This document shows positions 8,865 through 15,964 of a DNA stretch of 64,000 nucleotides, piece by piece. The stretch lies in contig NZ_VRZA01000007.1 in NCBI RefSeq assembly GCF_008064665.1, positions 62,001 to 126,000 on the forward strand, in the 5' to 3' direction. Both the position numbers and the translations under genes were made by a program. Position 1 is the stretch's first letter, and each line of letters starts with the position of its first letter. Under the pieces are notes generated by a model, which saw only the letters and a list, made by a program, of their open reading frames with translations, was not told the origin of the DNA and ran no database searches. The stretch comes from Parahaliea maris (lineage in GTDB: Bacteria > Pseudomonadota > Gammaproteobacteria > Pseudomonadales > Halieaceae).

Positions 8865-9710
8865 TTGGATACCGAACTGCTCAGAACCTTTCTTGAAGTC
8901 CGCAACACCCGCCATTTCGGCCGGGCTGCCGAAAACCTCTGTATTACCCAGGCCGCGGTGAGTGCGCGCATCAAGCAGCTGGAGGAGTCGCTGGGTGCGG
9001 CGCTGTTCACCCGGTCGCGTAACAATATCCAGCTCAGTGCCGAGGGCGAGCGCCTGGTGCCCCACGCCGAGACAGTGCTGCTGGCCCTGGCCAGGGCCCG
9101 GCATGAAGTGCAGTTGGGTGACACCGAGCAGCGACAGGTACGGATGGGGGTGCGCAGCGGCCTGTGGGGCGGGGCACTGCAGTCGAAGTTCTCCAGCCTG
9201 CGGGAAAGTGATGCCGAGCTTTGCGTCAACCTGGCGAGCCTGGAGCCCGGGGAGGCCCTGCGCAAATTGCTGGACCGATCACTCGACTGCGCCCTGCTCT
9301 GTGAGCCGCCGGGGATGCCGGAACTGGAAAATATAACGGTGGGGGAGTTCAGCCTGCGCCTTTACGGCAGTGCCGGGCGCCTGTCGCTGCGCAAGGCCAT
9401 CGATGCGGCCTATGTCTACCTCGATTGGGGCGGTGGCTTTGCCCGTTTCCACGCCCGCCATTTTGGCGACCAGGCCCTGCCTCGCCTGCAAACCAATCTC
9501 GACAGCCTGGCCCTGGCCTGCGTGCTGGCAGAGGGAGGCGCCTGCTATCTGCCGGCCAGCCGGCGCCAGGAGCTGGCGCAGCAGGGGCTCAATCCGGTGC
9601 GCGGGGCGCCGGTGTACACCCGCCAGTTATCGCTGGTCTATCACCCGGATTCGCCGCAACGCGACGTCGCGGAAAGTATCGCCCGCCGGTTTTCCGGGGT
9701 GAAGGTCTGA
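8865..9710 (+). CDS. LysR-family transcriptional regulator (HdfR-like)
   Basis: This 281-aa regulator has an N-terminal winged helix-turn-helix (LLRTFLEVRNTRHFGRAAENLCITQAAVSARIKQLEESLG, residues 4-42) followed by a degenerate substrate-binding domain. The pattern NTRHFGRAAE and FTRSRNNIQLS recalls HdfR, a regulator of motility in enterics. The start is a TTG preceded by AAAGGA about 10 nt upstream; no ATG fits the conserved N-terminus. It is divergent from the zinc-ribbon gene, the usual position of a LysR target, so that gene is a candidate target together with the regulator itself. Confidence 0.88.
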   Translation: MDTELLRTFLEVRNTRHFGRAAENLCITQAAVSARIKQLEESLGAALFTRSRNNIQLSAEGERLVPHAETVLLALARARHEVQLGDTEQRQVRMGVRSGLWGGALQSKFSSLRESDAELCVNLASLEPGEALRKLLDRSLDCALLCEPPGMPELENITVGEFSLRLYGSAGRLSLRKAIDAAYVYLDWGGGFARFHARHFGDQALPRLQTNLDSLALACVLAEGGACYLPASRRQELAQQGLNPVRGAPVYTRQLSLVYHPDSPQRDVAESIARRFSGVKV

Positions 9711-9725
9711 AGGTTCGGTAATGGG

Positions 9726-9810
9726 TGGCAGTGCGTTACTGCCGGGGATGGATGCCCGTGACGGCTGCGAAGGCAGCCGTGGGCGCAGGCGGTCGGAGGG
9801 GCCTCCGGCC
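9726..9810. repeat. hairpin-rich convergent intergenic spacer
   Basis: Two hairpins are packed between the convergent LysR gene and the small acidic gene: GGCAGT/ACTGCC (about 9727-9743), and ACGGCTGC/GCAGCCGT (9761-9780, loop GAAG). A third GC-rich inverted repeat lies near 9790-9810. None has a U-run. They could be a bidirectional terminator region or REP-like palindromes. Confidence 0.45.
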
Positions 9811-9812
9811 GT

Positions 9813-10028
9813 CTAGAAGTCGTCCAGTTCCAGGTCGTAGTAACCCAGTTCTTCGCGCAGGCGTCGTTGTTCCAGGCGTTGCTCAGCGCGGCGGCGTTTT
9901 TCCGCCAGGCGCTGCTTTTCGCTGGACGCCGGCAGGAAATCGTCGTCGCTATCGCTCATATCAGCCAGAACCGGCTCGAAAAAATCGTCGAGCTCTTCGC
10001 TGGTCGTATCCTGATTTGTGTCAGCCAT
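9813..10028 (-). CDS. PA3496-family small acidic/arginine-rich protein
   Basis: This 71-aa protein has an acidic N-terminal half (DDFFEPVLADMSDSDDD) and an Arg/Glu-rich helix (EKQRLAEKRRRAEQRLEQRRLREELG) ending in LELDDF. This composition and the LREELGYYDLE end match the PA3496 family found across gammaproteobacteria, sometimes annotated as a putative envelope-integrity protein; the biochemical role is not established. I start at the ATG at 10028; an in-frame start at 10073 adds a non-conserved leader. Confidence 0.75.
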   Translation of the reverse strand: MADTNQDTTSEELDDFFEPVLADMSDSDDDFLPASSEKQRLAEKRRRAEQRLEQRRLREELGYYDLELDDF

Positions 10029-10198
10029 CGGGGTTTGCCTCCAGATGATTTTTACCACGTCATCTCGGCGCAAATATCACTCAGGCCCGAGGGTGAGTAA
10101 ATCAAAATTTTCTTACTGCAACGATAAACAAAAATTGTCGTAAATCGTGTGGTGCGGGTATCTGGCCCCTGCGCAGAAGGGTCAATTTGCGCGGGGGC

Positions 10199-10289
10199 GG
10201 GGCCAGCCGCGCGGCTGCGCGTCCCTGCGCGAGCCGGACAGTGGGCATTGTCCGGTGGTCCCTGCCGTGGTGCCGGCGCGGCTGGCCCC
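10199..10289. other. large nested inverted repeat (structured RNA or palindromic element)
   Basis: In the 361-bp gap between the shikimate kinase stop and the PA3496-like gene, a perfect 14-bp inverted repeat (GGGGCCAGCCGCGC at 10199-10212, complement at 10276-10289) encloses two further stems: GGCTGCGC/GCGC-G-AGCC (10213-10235) and CCGGACA/TGTCCGG (10234-10255). These share two bases, so they compete slightly. The layout resembles a multi-branch RNA fold. A further hairpin GTCCGC/GCGGAC lies at 10352-10372, near the kinase gene end. The rest (10029-10198) is AT-richer and probably holds the promoter of the leftward small gene. Confidence 0.5.
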
Positions 10290-10389
10290 CTCAATGAGAC
10301 TGGCAAAAGCCGTGCCACCGCGCGGGACGGCCGTAGCAGGGTTCGAGAGGCGTCCGCAGGGTATTCGCGGACAGGTACGGACGTGTCCG

Positions 10390-10905
10390 TCAGTGGCCGA
10401 GGGCGGCCAGAATCAGGGCCGCCACGGTGTCGGCGTTACCGGCGCAGCCGTCGACGGTGACGTCGGCATAGCGCTCGTAGAGCGGGGTGCGTTCGGCAAA
10501 GATGTCGGCGAAGCTCTGGTCGCTACCGCTGGCGATGCCGCGCAACGGGTTGGCTGCCACGCGTTCCTCCAGTACAGGCAGGTCGACCTGGATGTAGACC
10601 ACGGGGCCCGCTTCCCGCAGCCGGGACATGATTGCATCGCTGTACACCACACTGCCGCCCGTCGAGATCACCGCTTTCTCGAGGTCGACCTCCAGCAGCA
10701 CCTCCTCCTCGATCTGCCGTAACGCCAAGTGGCCGCGTTGGTCCACAATCTCCTGCAGGGTGGCGTCCTCCCGCAACTGGATAGCGAGATCGGTATCGCT
10801 GAAGGCCAGTCCAGTCAGCTTGGCGAGGATGACCCCGACGGTGCTTTTACCCGCGCCGGGCATGCCAATCAGGCTGATCGTATGGGGGAGGTTGGGGTCG
10901 CTCAT
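10390..10905 (-). CDS. shikimate kinase-family protein (AroK/AroL paralogue)
   Basis: This 171-aa P-loop kinase has Walker A GMPGAGKST (14-22), FSDTD for shikimate binding, the LRQIEEEVL arginine helix, and the ERTPLYERYADVTV C-terminal segment, all typical of shikimate kinase. Shikimate kinase phosphorylates the 3-hydroxyl of shikimate in aromatic amino-acid synthesis. Two features make me cautious: the conserved GGG substrate loop reads GGS (TGGSVV), and the gene is not next to aroB as aroK normally is. It may be a second isoenzyme or act on a related substrate. Confidence 0.72.
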   Translation of the reverse strand: MSDPNLPHTISLIGMPGAGKSTVGVILAKLTGLAFSDTDLAIQLREDATLQEIVDQRGHLALRQIEEEVLLEVDLEKAVISTGGSVVYSDAIMSRLREAGPVVYIQVDLPVLEERVAANPLRGIASGSDQSFADIFAERTPLYERYADVTVDGCAGNADTVAALILAALGH

Positions 10906-11002
10906 GATTCCAGGGCCGTGGCCGGGTGTGTCAGTGGGAAAGAGTCGCCATTATCCGGCTCTGGCAGTCGGGCACAAGTAGTGAAGCTCGGTCCCCGGGG
11001 GT

Positions 11003-11554
11003 TCAGTTGGCCCAGTCGCGCTCGGCGTGGAATTGCTTGGAAAGGTAGTCCATCTGGTCCGCCAGAATCCGCTCCTTGGCCAGGAAGTGCCACTCCCAGA
11101 TATTGGGCCGGAAAGGAATTGCCAGCAGGGGCATGGCAGCCTCCTCCGGTGTGCGATTGTCCTTGGCCCAGTTGCAGCGTTTGCAGGCGGCGACCACGTT
11201 TTCCCAGCGGTCGAGGCCACCGCGGGAGGTGGGTAGGACATGGTCGCGGGTGAGTTCAGCCCGGGTAAACTGGCGCCCGCAGTAGAGGCAGCGATGATCG
11301 TCGCGGCGAAACAGCGTGCGATTACACAGCGGCAGGCTGAAGCCCGGGACGATTCGGCCCTGCAGCGCGATGATGGGTTGCAGGTCAATACGTGAGCGCA
11401 GGCCGGAGAGGCGCTGGACGCCCCCAAAAACGGGGGGAAGGGGATCCCCGACGCCGTATACGACATCGCCTCTGGCGTAGGCGGAAATCGCCTCTTGTGC
11501 GGTAATCCAACCGCGGGGTTGGCCCGCAAGATCCAGCTTCAGGATGGGTTGCAT
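11003..11554 (-). CDS. HNH endonuclease family protein
   Basis: This 183-aa protein has a complete HNH/treble-clef site: CLYCGRQF, then LTRDHVLPTSRGG, WENVVAACKRCNWAK. The two CxxC pairs bind structural zinc and the DH...N...H-type residues bind the catalytic metal. An N-terminal region of about 80 residues (MQPILKLDLAGQPRGWIT) is shared by a widespread chromosomal HNH family of unknown biological role, sometimes linked to RNA or DNA repair. No methyltransferase or defence gene is adjacent, so a restriction role is not supported. Confidence 0.85.
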   Translation of the reverse strand: MQPILKLDLAGQPRGWITAQEAISAYARGDVVYGVGDPLPPVFGGVQRLSGLRSRIDLQPIIALQGRIVPGFSLPLCNRTLFRRDDHRCLYCGRQFTRAELTRDHVLPTSRGGLDRWENVVAACKRCNWAKDNRTPEEAAMPLLAIPFRPNIWEWHFLAKERILADQMDYLSKQFHAERDWAN

Positions 11555-11694
11555 GGGCTGCCACCGTAGTGGGTTTCATCAAAATTACTGCAAAACGCCC
11601 GGCGAAACAATTACCGGAAAATGACACTGGTGCGGAAAAATTACACTGTCTTGGCAGGCCGGGAAGGAATGGCCAGGGGGAAGGGGGGGAGAGA

Positions 11695-11719
11695 GCGGGC
11701 TTCCGGAGCGGAAGCCCGC
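11695..11719 (-). terminator. hairpin after the 101-aa orphan gene
   Basis: A perfect 10-bp stem (GCGGGCTTCC / GGAAGCCCGC) with a 5-nt loop starts a few nucleotides after the stop of the leftward 101-aa gene. The following minus-strand sequence is a long pyrimidine tract rather than a pure U-run. Confidence 0.6.
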
Positions 11720-11725
11720 GTCGAA

Positions 11726-12031
11726 TTATGCCGCCTGGGCTGTATCGACCGCGCTGTTGCTGCGGTGACTGTTCAGGAACTCGGCAAATTTGGGGCTGGT
11801 GCCGGCTGTCATGCACAGCAAGGAGCTGTAGGTGGAATCGTCCAGCAGGGACAGGCACTGCTGCAGCAGGGGCTCGCCGCGGTAGGCCATCAGGTTGATG
11901 TTGCGCTCGCCAGCGACGTCCCAGGCCATCCGGGTCAACCATACGGCGGTGCTGGGGCGCAGGCCCAGGTCGTGACTCAGGCGGTCTTCAATGGACGCCA
12001 TACGCAGTTTGGTTTTGAAGCTGGTGATCAT
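11726..12031 (-). CDS. hypothetical 101-aa protein
   Basis: The reading frame has its own ribosome site (GGAG 6 nt before the ATG), its own terminator-like hairpin and a repeat-bearing promoter region, which together argue that it is a real gene. The product is soluble, with a probable helical core (SIEDRLSHDLGLRPSTAVWLTRMAWDVAGE). I see no signal peptide, membrane segment or known motif and do not recognise the family. Confidence 0.65.
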   Translation of the reverse strand: MITSFKTKLRMASIEDRLSHDLGLRPSTAVWLTRMAWDVAGERNINLMAYRGEPLLQQCLSLLDDSTYSSLLCMTAGTSPKFAEFLNSHRSNSAVDTAQAA

Positions 12032-12050
12032 TGCAGTCTCCTTGGGAAAA

Positions 12051-12095
12051 TTCAGTGGTTAAAAGTTCAGTGATTGAAAGTTCAGTGGTTATTGG
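12051..12095. repeat. three tandem 15-bp repeats upstream of the 101-aa gene
   Basis: Units TTCAGTGGTTAAAAG, TTCAGTGATTGAAAG and TTCAGTGGTTATTGG sit head to tail 20-64 bp upstream of the leftward ATG at 12031. The last 4 positions of the third unit diverge. Spacing and position suit direct-repeat binding by a regulator, but slipped-strand duplication would look the same. Confidence 0.7.
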
Positions 12096-12167
12096 AATCA
12101 GTGTAGGGAACAGGCCCGTTAAATCGTATTGCCGGCCGCGCCATTCGCTTGGCAGTCAGCGCCAGCC

Positions 12168-12782
12168 TCAGCGGGCGCGCCAACTGGCGCTGACCAGGCG
12201 TTGCCCTCCGTGAATAATGTGCCCGGCAAATGTCTCGCCGGGATGGATCTCATCGACCCCCGCGGGCGTGCCGGTCATGATGATGTCGCCGTCCTCCAGG
12301 GTCAGAAAGGAGGCCAGTTGCTCGAGTATGACCCGCGGGGGGTACAGCATCAGGCTCACATCGCCCTGCTGGCGCAACTCGCCGTCGACTTCAAGGACCA
12401 GGCCGAGATCGTCCGGTGCCCCGGGCGGCAGGGCCACAAATTCGCTGAATACAGCCGCGCCGTCGAAGGCCTTGGCCCGCTCCCAGGGCAGGCCCTTGGC
12501 TTTCAGCTGGCTCTGGAGCTGCCTGCGGGTGAGGTCCAGGCCAAACCCGACGGCCGCCAGAGCACCGTCCTTTACCACAAATGCGATCTCACCCTCGTAG
12601 TGCAGGGGCTCGCCAAAGCTGGCCTGCAGCTCAGTGCCGAGGGCCGAATTGGGCTTTAGGAAGACCACCATATCGTCGGGGACTTCATTGCCCAGCTCTG
12701 CAATGTGGGCAACGTAATTGCGGCCCACACAGACAATTTTCGACGGCGCAACAGCATGCCCGTCGACGAAGACAGTTTTCAT
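12168..12782 (-). CDS. fumarylacetoacetate hydrolase-family protein
   Basis: This 204-aa single-domain FAH protein begins MKTVFVDG and has CVGRNYVAHIAELGN, the metal-binding YEGEIAFVV, the KAFDG loop and MTGTPAGV, as in YcgM and FAHD1 types. Members cleave C-C bonds in beta-diketo acids, for example acylpyruvate hydrolysis or oxaloacetate decarboxylation, at a Mg/Mn site. The usual second acidic ligand pair (E...E...D) reads E-G-E here, as in other short bacterial members. I took the ATG at 12782; an in-frame start at 12854 gives an Arg/Pro-rich leader. No pathway neighbours identify the substrate. Confidence 0.83.
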   Translation of the reverse strand: MKTVFVDGHAVAPSKIVCVGRNYVAHIAELGNEVPDDMVVFLKPNSALGTELQASFGEPLHYEGEIAFVVKDGALAAVGFGLDLTRRQLQSQLKAKGLPWERAKAFDGAAVFSEFVALPPGAPDDLGLVLEVDGELRQQGDVSLMLYPPRVILEQLASFLTLEDGDIIMTGTPAGVDEIHPGETFAGHIIHGGQRLVSASWRAR

Positions 12783-12918
12783 CCCGGATGATGCTCTTGG
12801 TGGCAATAGATGGAGGACGGGGGTATTTCGGGGGCGGGTCGCAAAAGACCACACCGCGAGTGGGGATTTTACTGCCTGGACGAGCTCGGGACAAGAGGCA
12901 GGGCGCAGATACGCGGGC

Positions 12919-14244
12919 TCAGGTGGGAAAATACAGGCCCAACCGGGCGCCGCCCAGGCCTGGGCTGTCCTCTATCTGCAGGTGGCCTCCGTAGCTGGTG
13001 GCAATATCGCTGGCCACGGCCAGGCCGATACCCTGCCCGGGAACCTGGCTATCGGCCCGGGTGCCGCGTTGGCGCACGGCGGTACGCAGTTCCGGTGCGA
13101 TGCCGGGACCGTTGTCCTCCACCGCGATTTCCAGTGCTTGCGGTGTTTGCCTGACCTCGATCCGGACCCGGCCCGCGCCGTACTTGCAGGCGTTATCCAC
13201 CAGGTTACCCAGCATTTCCAGCAGGTCGCGCTCGTCACCCCGGAAGGCCGGGTGGCCCTCGACGCACACCTCCATGACCGGCTGTTGTTGCGCATAGACC
13301 TTGAGCAGGCTGTGGCGCAACCGCTCGACAACGGTCGTAATATCGACGGTCTGCAGCAGGGTTTGTCCGCCGCCAATACCACGCTGCAACTGGTAGTCGA
13401 CGATATCCTGCATCCGCGCGGCCTGCTCACGCACCAGGGCCGGGAAGTCATTCCGCCCCGGGTCGGCGCTGGAGATCACGGCGAGGGGTGTCTTCAGGCT
13501 GTGGGCCAGGTCAGCCAGGGTATTGCGCGCCCGCTCCCGGCGCTGTTGCTCACCCCTCAGCAGGCGGTTGAGATTGGCAGTGAGGGGCTGTACCTCAACC
13601 GGATAGAAGCCCTCCAGTTGCTCTGCCTCGCTGCGCTCGATCGCGGCAATATCGCCTGCCAGGTTACGCAGGGGCCCCAGGGCCCAGAACAGGATGACGG
13701 GGAGGCTCAGGCCCAGCAGCAAGGTTGAGCCCCCCAGCCAGAACAGGAGATGGCGGCGGTACGTCGACAGGTCGGCGTCCACGGCCGTGGCACTTTCCAG
13801 CACGGTGAAGCGCAGGGGTACCTCAGTCCCGTCCTCGGTCTCCCAGATCACCTGGTAGTCGAGTCGGTAGAGATCATCCTGACGGGCAAAGCGCCGCTCT
13901 CCCGGGGCCAGCGGCGCGCCGCTCCAGGGCGCGGCCACCGTCAGTGCCGAGCGCGACTGCCAGAGCACCTGTCCGCCAGCCCCGGTGACCCGGGCGTAGA
14001 GCCCGGAACTGGCCTGGTTGAGACGAGGCTCCAGCATTTCAAGCGGCATGCTCAGGCTGCGTTCGTAGTCGGCCTGGGCGAGCAGGGTGAGTACCTGCAA
14101 TTGCAGCCGCTCCTCCTCGGCCGCTTCGATACTGAGCCGGTGGCTGCGCTCCAGATAGAGGCCGCTACTGCCGATAAATATCAACACCAGCAGCAGACTG
14201 GCCACCAGTATGCGTGCCGATAGCGAGTTCAACGCCCTGCTCAT
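12919..14244 (-). CDS. phoQ: PhoQ-like sensor histidine kinase
   Basis: This 441-aa membrane kinase has TM1 (about 11-30), a periplasmic sensor of about 130 residues, TM2 (about 166-188), HAMP, a HisKA box LADLAHSLKTPLAV with H248, N-box VDNACKYG, and G-boxes EDNGPGI and GQGIGLAV. The AHSLKTPLAVI block is typical of the PhoQ group. The periplasmic domain lacks an obvious long acidic patch like that of enteric PhoQ, so Mg2+ sensing is not implied. Its ATG overlaps the response regulator stop by 4 nt, so the two are translated together. I use phoQ as a family label only. Confidence 0.85.
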   Translation of the reverse strand: MSRALNSLSARILVASLLLVLIFIGSSGLYLERSHRLSIEAAEEERLQLQVLTLLAQADYERSLSMPLEMLEPRLNQASSGLYARVTGAGGQVLWQSRSALTVAAPWSGAPLAPGERRFARQDDLYRLDYQVIWETEDGTEVPLRFTVLESATAVDADLSTYRRHLLFWLGGSTLLLGLSLPVILFWALGPLRNLAGDIAAIERSEAEQLEGFYPVEVQPLTANLNRLLRGEQQRRERARNTLADLAHSLKTPLAVISSADPGRNDFPALVREQAARMQDIVDYQLQRGIGGGQTLLQTVDITTVVERLRHSLLKVYAQQQPVMEVCVEGHPAFRGDERDLLEMLGNLVDNACKYGAGRVRIEVRQTPQALEIAVEDNGPGIAPELRTAVRQRGTRADSQVPGQGIGLAVASDIATSYGGHLQIEDSPGLGGARLGLYFPT

Positions 14245-14924
14245 GGGGACTGGGGGGCGAGGGCGAAGCGATAGCCCGCGCCGCGCACGGTCTCGATGGG
14301 CTTGAGGTCGCCATCCGGGTCCAGCTTGCGCCGCAGGCGGCCGACGAAGACCTCGATCACATTACTGTCGCGGTCGTAATCCTGATCGTACAGGTGCTCG
14401 ATCAGCTCGGCCCGGCTGACGACCTCCCCCGGGCGGCAGGCCAGGTAAGCCAGGGTTTCGTACTCGAAGTGGGTGAGTTCGACCAACTCGCCCTCCCGGC
14501 TGACCGTGTGCGCCCGAAAGTCAATCTGCAGGGGCCCGAATTCCCCCCGATCGTCGGCGCGTCCGGCGGCCCGGCGCACCAGCGCGTGGGCGCGGGCCTC
14601 CAGTTCCGGAAGGTGAAAGGGCTTGGTAACGTAATCGTCTGCGCCGGCCTCCAGTCCCTCTACCTTGTCCTGCCAGTCGGAACGCGCGGTGAGAATCAGC
14701 AGTGGCAGGGTGAGGCCATCCCGGCGCCAGCTGCGTACCAGTTCCATCCCCGAGCGCTGGGGCAAGCCCAGGTCCACCAGGGCGAGGTCGAAGGGGTATT
14801 CACGCGCCAGGTAGTCGGCCTCGCGCCCATCGCCGGCCTCCTCGACCCGCCACCCGGCAGCCTGGAAGTGCCTGGCCAACTGCCCGCGCAGCTGGGCGTC
14901 GTCCTCCACAATCAGCATGCGCAT
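14241..14924 (-). CDS. phoP: OmpR/PhoB-family response regulator (PhoP-like)
   Basis: This 227-aa regulator has a receiver domain (acidic pair D8/D9, phospho-acceptor D51 in LVDLGLP, K103 in TKPF) and a C-terminal winged helix (VELTHFEYETLAYLACRPGEVVSRAELIEHLYD). It pairs with the downstream PhoQ-like kinase by ATGA overlap, and a PepSY protein gene lies 4 nt upstream. An 11-bp-spaced direct repeat at 15346-15365, of the kind bound by this family, sits before the divergent His-rich gene. Start: ATG at 14924. Confidence 0.88.
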   Translation of the reverse strand: MRMLIVEDDAQLRGQLARHFQAAGWRVEEAGDGREADYLAREYPFDLALVDLGLPQRSGMELVRSWRRDGLTLPLLILTARSDWQDKVEGLEAGADDYVTKPFHLPELEARAHALVRRAAGRADDRGEFGPLQIDFRAHTVSREGELVELTHFEYETLAYLACRPGEVVSRAELIEHLYDQDYDRDSNVIEVFVGRLRRKLDPDGDLKPIETVRGAGYRFALAPQSP

Positions 14925-14928
14925 GGCT

Positions 14929-15210
14929 TCAGTCCTTGACGTTGACGGTGATAACGCGACCGTTATCAAGCAGCAGGCGGACGCTGTAGCCCTTGCCCTT
15001 GCGGGTCACTTTGAGCACTTTGCCGCCGTGCCGGGACTGGGCTCTGGCCGCGGCCTGCTGCGGGGACAGGCTGCCAGACTGCTGGGCCTGTCCCTGCTGG
15101 CCCTGGCTCTTGCCGCGTTGAGCCGCCGCCTCCGGTGCGCCCAGGGTCGAGCCGATGGCGACAGTCAGTAGCAGGGCGGCAAAGCTTGAAAGGTAACGGG
15201 TTGGCAGCAT
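14929..15210 (-). CDS. secreted PepSY-like small protein, first gene of the two-component operon
   Basis: This 93-aa protein has a signal peptide (cleaved near PEAAA), a Gln/Ser-rich linker (GKSQGQQGQAQQSGSLSPQQAAARAQSR) and a short PepSY-type beta/alpha unit (GGKVLKVTRKGKGYSVRLLLDNGRVITVNVKD). Small PepSY proteins encoded beside PhoPQ-like systems are thought to act as periplasmic modulators of the sensor or of envelope proteases. It is 4 nt from the response regulator, so co-regulation is very likely. Start is the ATG at 15210, giving a proper signal sequence. Confidence 0.78.
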   Translation of the reverse strand: MLPTRYLSSFAALLLTVAIGSTLGAPEAAAQRGKSQGQQGQAQQSGSLSPQQAAARAQSRHGGKVLKVTRKGKGYSVRLLLDNGRVITVNVKD

Positions 15211-15345
15211 GGTTCGGTGTCGGTTCTTCCTTCGTTGGTTATCTGAGTGGACGCTGGTCTGGCCTTCTCGACGTGATACTAGCGTCATCTTCGACTCGCT
15301 CATACCGTCTCAGCGCTTTCGGCCATCAGCTTGCGCGAGTGCAGA

Positions 15346-15365
15346 TGAATGGCGCCTGAATGGCG
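15346..15365. promoter_or_regulatory. direct repeat with 11-bp spacing, candidate response-regulator box
   Basis: TGAATGGCG occurs twice, at 15346-15354 and 15357-15365, with starts 11 bp apart, the spacing by which OmpR/PhoB-type dimers bind head to tail. It lies in the divergent region between the PepSY-regulator-kinase operon and the His-rich gene, 88 bp before the latter's ATG. Confidence 0.45.
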
Positions 15366-15452
15366 GTTTCTCGCAGGTTCGCTCCCGTTCAGCTTGTGTT
15401 CATGCGCACTCCCCTACCTTGGGGGCGACGTTACGGTACAGAGGAGCGCGTC

Positions 15453-15800
15453 ATGAAGAAACTGTTTGGCATTTTTACCCTGGGTGCCCTGCTGGCAAGC
15501 GGCAGTGGCCAGTTGCTGGCGGATGATCGCCGCCACGGCGATCACGATCGTCGGGGGCACCACGAATATCGCGACCATCACCGCGACAGCAAGCACTACC
15601 GCAAACACCATGGCAAGCACCATCGGAAGTACTACGGCCACTCGTACTGGAAACACGACCATCACGGCAGGTATTACCAGCGCCCGGGATGGCGAGGTGA
15701 TGATCGCTACTTCGGCCTTTATTTCGGGATTCCGGGCGTGGATATCTCACTGCGGCACTATCACGATGGCCGCGCCTGTTACGACCGCCACCGCCACTGA
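15453..15800 (+). CDS. secreted His/Arg/Asp-rich protein
   Basis: This 115-aa product has a signal peptide (MKKLFGIFTLGALLASGSGQLLAD) followed by a very His-rich mature chain (many HHRD, KHHGKHH and HDHH runs, about residues 26-72) and a short C-terminal part with YFGLYFGIPGVDISLRHYHDG. GAGGAG lies 7 nt before the ATG. The composition suggests periplasmic binding of Zn, Ni or Cu, or metal-dependent aggregation; there are two Tyr-rich turns and a single Cys, so it is not a metallothionein. It is divergent from a PhoPQ-like operon with its own PepSY protein and may be a target of that system. Confidence 0.75.
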   Translation: MKKLFGIFTLGALLASGSGQLLADDRRHGDHDRRGHHEYRDHHRDSKHYRKHHGKHHRKYYGHSYWKHDHHGRYYQRPGWRGDDRYFGLYFGIPGVDISLRHYHDGRACYDRHRH

Positions 15801-15833
15801 GCAACGCGGCGCATCGATTGCAAGAGGAGACCT

Positions 15834-15856
15834 GGGGCCGCAAGGCCCCTTTTTTT
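15834..15856 (+). terminator. Rho-independent terminator
   Basis: GGGGCC-GCAA-GGCCCC is followed by seven Ts, a textbook terminator 33 nt after the His-rich gene. It also shows that the kinase gene cannot usefully start before this point. Confidence 0.9.
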
Positions 15857-15964
15857 GCCCACTGGCACCTCCTATACTCTTTCAAGGAGCGGCCGCAGGC
15901 CGCATCACGTGCACGGACTGGCGGCCCGGAACTTCTCCGGACCGCATGGGCAAGGGGCAGCCGC

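Noticed and set aside
11003-11554. HNH nuclease as part of a restriction or anti-phage system
   Set aside because: No methyltransferase, specificity subunit or other defence gene is nearby, and this HNH family is found as a lone chromosomal gene.
15211-15452. PhoP-box search for (T/G)GTTTA direct repeats
   Set aside because: Only a poor match (GGTTCT...TGGTTAT) is present on one strand; the 11-bp-spaced repeat is the better candidate site.
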